Shown: positions 62,946 through 64,000 of the stretch, in pieces
Numbering within the stretch: the first letter of the stretch is position 1
How the letters are laid out: each line of letters starts with the position of its first letter
Assembly (NCBI RefSeq): GCF_024436395.1
Contig: NZ_JAFMZO010000004.1
Span: 1 to 64,000, forward strand
Origin: Paradesertivirga mongoliensis
GTDB lineage: Bacteria > Bacteroidota > Bacteroidia > Sphingobacteriales > Sphingobacteriaceae
Length of the DNA stretch: 64,000 nucleotides
Reading direction: 5' to 3'
Translations under genes and position numbers: made by a program
The notes under the pieces: generated by a model
The model's input: only the letters and a program-made list of their open reading frames with translations
Database searches by the model: none
What the model was told of the DNA's origin: nothing

Positions 62946-63213
62946 ATCAAGCACAACGTACTTTGATAGCCTCAGAAATAAGATGATAGCTTCGGCTTTT
63001 TACTTATGAACGAGCGAAAGCTTTGAGAAGGCATCCAGAAATTAATTAATCTTTACGAAGATAAATTGATAGAAACGTAAAGCGGAAATTTGCCCTTAAA
63101 AGCAAACAAGAAGCAGTCAGAGAAACGGGTTTTGATAGCTTTATAGAATTATGGTTTTATAAGGTTAAAACGGGAATCCAAATCGAACGAGGCGGGTTCC
63201 CGTTTTGTTTTTC
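62946..63213 (+). ncRNA. candidate small RNA 2
   Basis: A likely ~265-nt transcript, paralogous to candidate 1. Its first ~30 nt and its 3' region (TATGG..., ACGGGAA, ACGAGG, TTCCCGTTTT) align with candidate 1. The middle differs and holds an AGC-TTCG-GCT stem near 62988-62997 and a possible GC-GAAA-GC stem near 63014-63023. Only tiny frames are present. Together with candidate 1 it fills the 1.06-kb gap before the PhoH gene, on the same strand. Confidence 0.55.
63167..63213 (+). terminator. terminator of candidate small RNA 2
   Basis: AAAACGGGAA (63167-63176) pairs with TTCCCGTTTT (63197-63206) over ten bases, followed by GTTTTT. The stem sequence is almost that of the candidate 1 terminator. 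Confidence 0.85.
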
Positions 63214-63257
63214 CTCATTTTTCTCGCAGTTTTTACATTTTTCTCTAAATTGCCATT

Positions 63258-64000
63258 ATGCAGGATAAAGAGAAAAGCGCAGTTCAAAATAAGATCTTTG
63301 TATTAGATACATCAGTAATACTGCATGATCATGCAGCTTTCAGAAATTTCCAGGAACATGATGTGGCAATTCCGATCCAGGTGCTTGAAGAACTGGATAA
63401 CTTTAAGAATGGCAATGAGAATAAAAATTTCGAAGCCAGAAGTTTTATCAGGATAATCGACGAAATCTCGAATAACGATTTGGTGAGCGACTGGTTGCCG
63501 ATAGGCGGAAGCAGCGCCGGAAAGTTTAAAATCGTATTGGATGAAAAACTGGGGGATGCTGATGCTGAAGCTATTTTTGGCGAGGGGAAATTTGATCACC
63601 GGATTTTAAATGCAGCCCTGACTTTAAAGCATCAGCATCCCGATAAAAAGGTGATTCTGGTATCGAAGGATATCTGCCTGCGCTTAAAAGCAAAAGCGCT
63701 TAATATCTATGCTGAGGATTATGAGACCGGCAAAGTTAAAAATCTTGAAAAACTGTACACCGGCAGTACCATGCTGGATAATATTGCGGAAAAACAGCTT
63801 ACCGAATTTAAACGCGGTAATTTAAGTATCAGCAAACTGGGGATCGATTCGCTGCCCGGAAATCATTTTTTGTTCCTGAAAAGTAAGAAGTACAAGGACT
63901 TATCAGCTTATTATAGTAAAAAGGAAGATAAACTGTTTAGCATACCGGCTCAAGAAGCATTCCGGATATCCAGCCTCAATCCGGAACAGTCTTTTGCAAT
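63258..64000 (+). CDS. PhoH-family protein with N-terminal PIN domain (partial)
   Basis: An open frame from the ATG at 63258 that runs off the window (247 codons seen). It starts MQDKEKSAVQNKIFVLDTSV. Residues ~12-150 are a PIN-type nuclease domain with acidic residues in LDTSVILHD, VLEELDNFK, LGDADAEAI-like and VSKDICLRLKA. Residues ~150-247 match the linker found before the PhoH ATPase in PhoH2/YlaK-like proteins. The ATPase itself lies outside the window. PhoH2 proteins are RNA helicase/RNases. The small-RNA pair lies directly upstream on the same strand. Confidence 0.88.
   Translation, partial: MQDKEKSAVQNKIFVLDTSVILHDHAAFRNFQEHDVAIPIQVLEELDNFKNGNENKNFEARSFIRIIDEISNNDLVSDWLPIGGSSAGKFKIVLDEKLGDADAEAIFGEGKFDHRILNAALTLKHQHPDKKVILVSKDICLRLKAKALNIYAEDYETGKVKNLEKLYTGSTMLDNIAEKQLTEFKRGNLSISKLGIDSLPGNHFLFLKSKKYKDLSAYYSKKEDKLFSIPAQEAFRISSLNPEQSFA

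Noticed and set aside
63312..63599. Leftward 95-codon frame
   Set aside because: It lies fully antisense within the PIN domain of the PhoH gene, which has clear homology.

Overview
The window comes from a Bacteroidota chromosome, most likely Sphingobacteriaceae (Pedobacter/Mucilaginibacter type). The reasons are a type IX secretion (T9SS) sorting tail, a PID-CTERM-like small protein, DUF4296, DUF4861 and MG2-domain proteins, an outer-membrane beta-barrel protein of the Bacteroidota type, histidine kinases with stacked PAS domains, weak Shine-Dalgarno sites, and several promoters that fit the Bacteroidota pattern TTG-N(17-23)-TAnnTTTG. Most of the window is ordinary chromosome with short operons. 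No plasmid or phage structural genes are visible.

Left edge (1-3.1 kb): a DUF1016/YhcG PDDEXK nuclease gene follows a Bacteroidota-type tyrosine recombinase, next to tRNA-Pro(UGG) and tRNA-Ser(GCU). This looks like one end of an integrated element. From 3.1 to 9.8 kb there is a leftward cluster (THUMP-like methyltransferase, aspartate kinase, GNAT acetyltransferase, YggS) diverging from a DUF4296 lipoprotein and mutS2. From 9.8 to 30.3 kb lie an MG2-domain envelope protein, a TlpA-like thioredoxin, a GH20 hexosaminidase, an LLM flavin oxidoreductase, two PAS-rich histidine kinases, an outer-membrane barrel protein, an HPP membrane protein, exodeoxyribonuclease III, an M13 peptidase and a MATE exporter.

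From 30.5 to 36.5 kb is the most accessory-looking part. It holds a 1009-residue protein joining a DUF4157 (eCIS core) domain to a C-terminal AHH/HNH-like nuclease domain. It also holds an EamA transporter whose 3' end is duplicated and which is flanked by three copies of one palindrome, a lipoprotein polysaccharide deacetylase, and ten tandem copies of a 21-bp repeat. From 36.5 to 44.1 kb are an RtcB-type RNA ligase, a 58-residue membrane protein translationally coupled to a prohibitin-like protein, a lone receiver protein, a zinc phospholipase C-like protein, a T9SS substrate and a PID-CTERM-like protein.

From 44.3 to 62.2 kb are tRNA-Ser(UGA), a leftward envelope cluster (PASTA protein, rhodanese, MltG, thioesterase, YihY), a GH42 beta-galactosidase followed by YdeI and YciI family genes, DUF4861, glycerate kinase, a SUMT-type methyltransferase, DUF2867, glycosyltransferase 2, WbqC, MgtE, BioB, a DsbA-like protein and a FUSC transporter. 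The 1.06-kb gap from 62.2 to 63.3 kb has no protein gene. It contains two tandem transcription units with matching promoters, matching first ~40 nt and matching terminators, which I read as a pair of paralogous small RNAs. A PhoH-family gene (PIN domain visible) runs off the right end.
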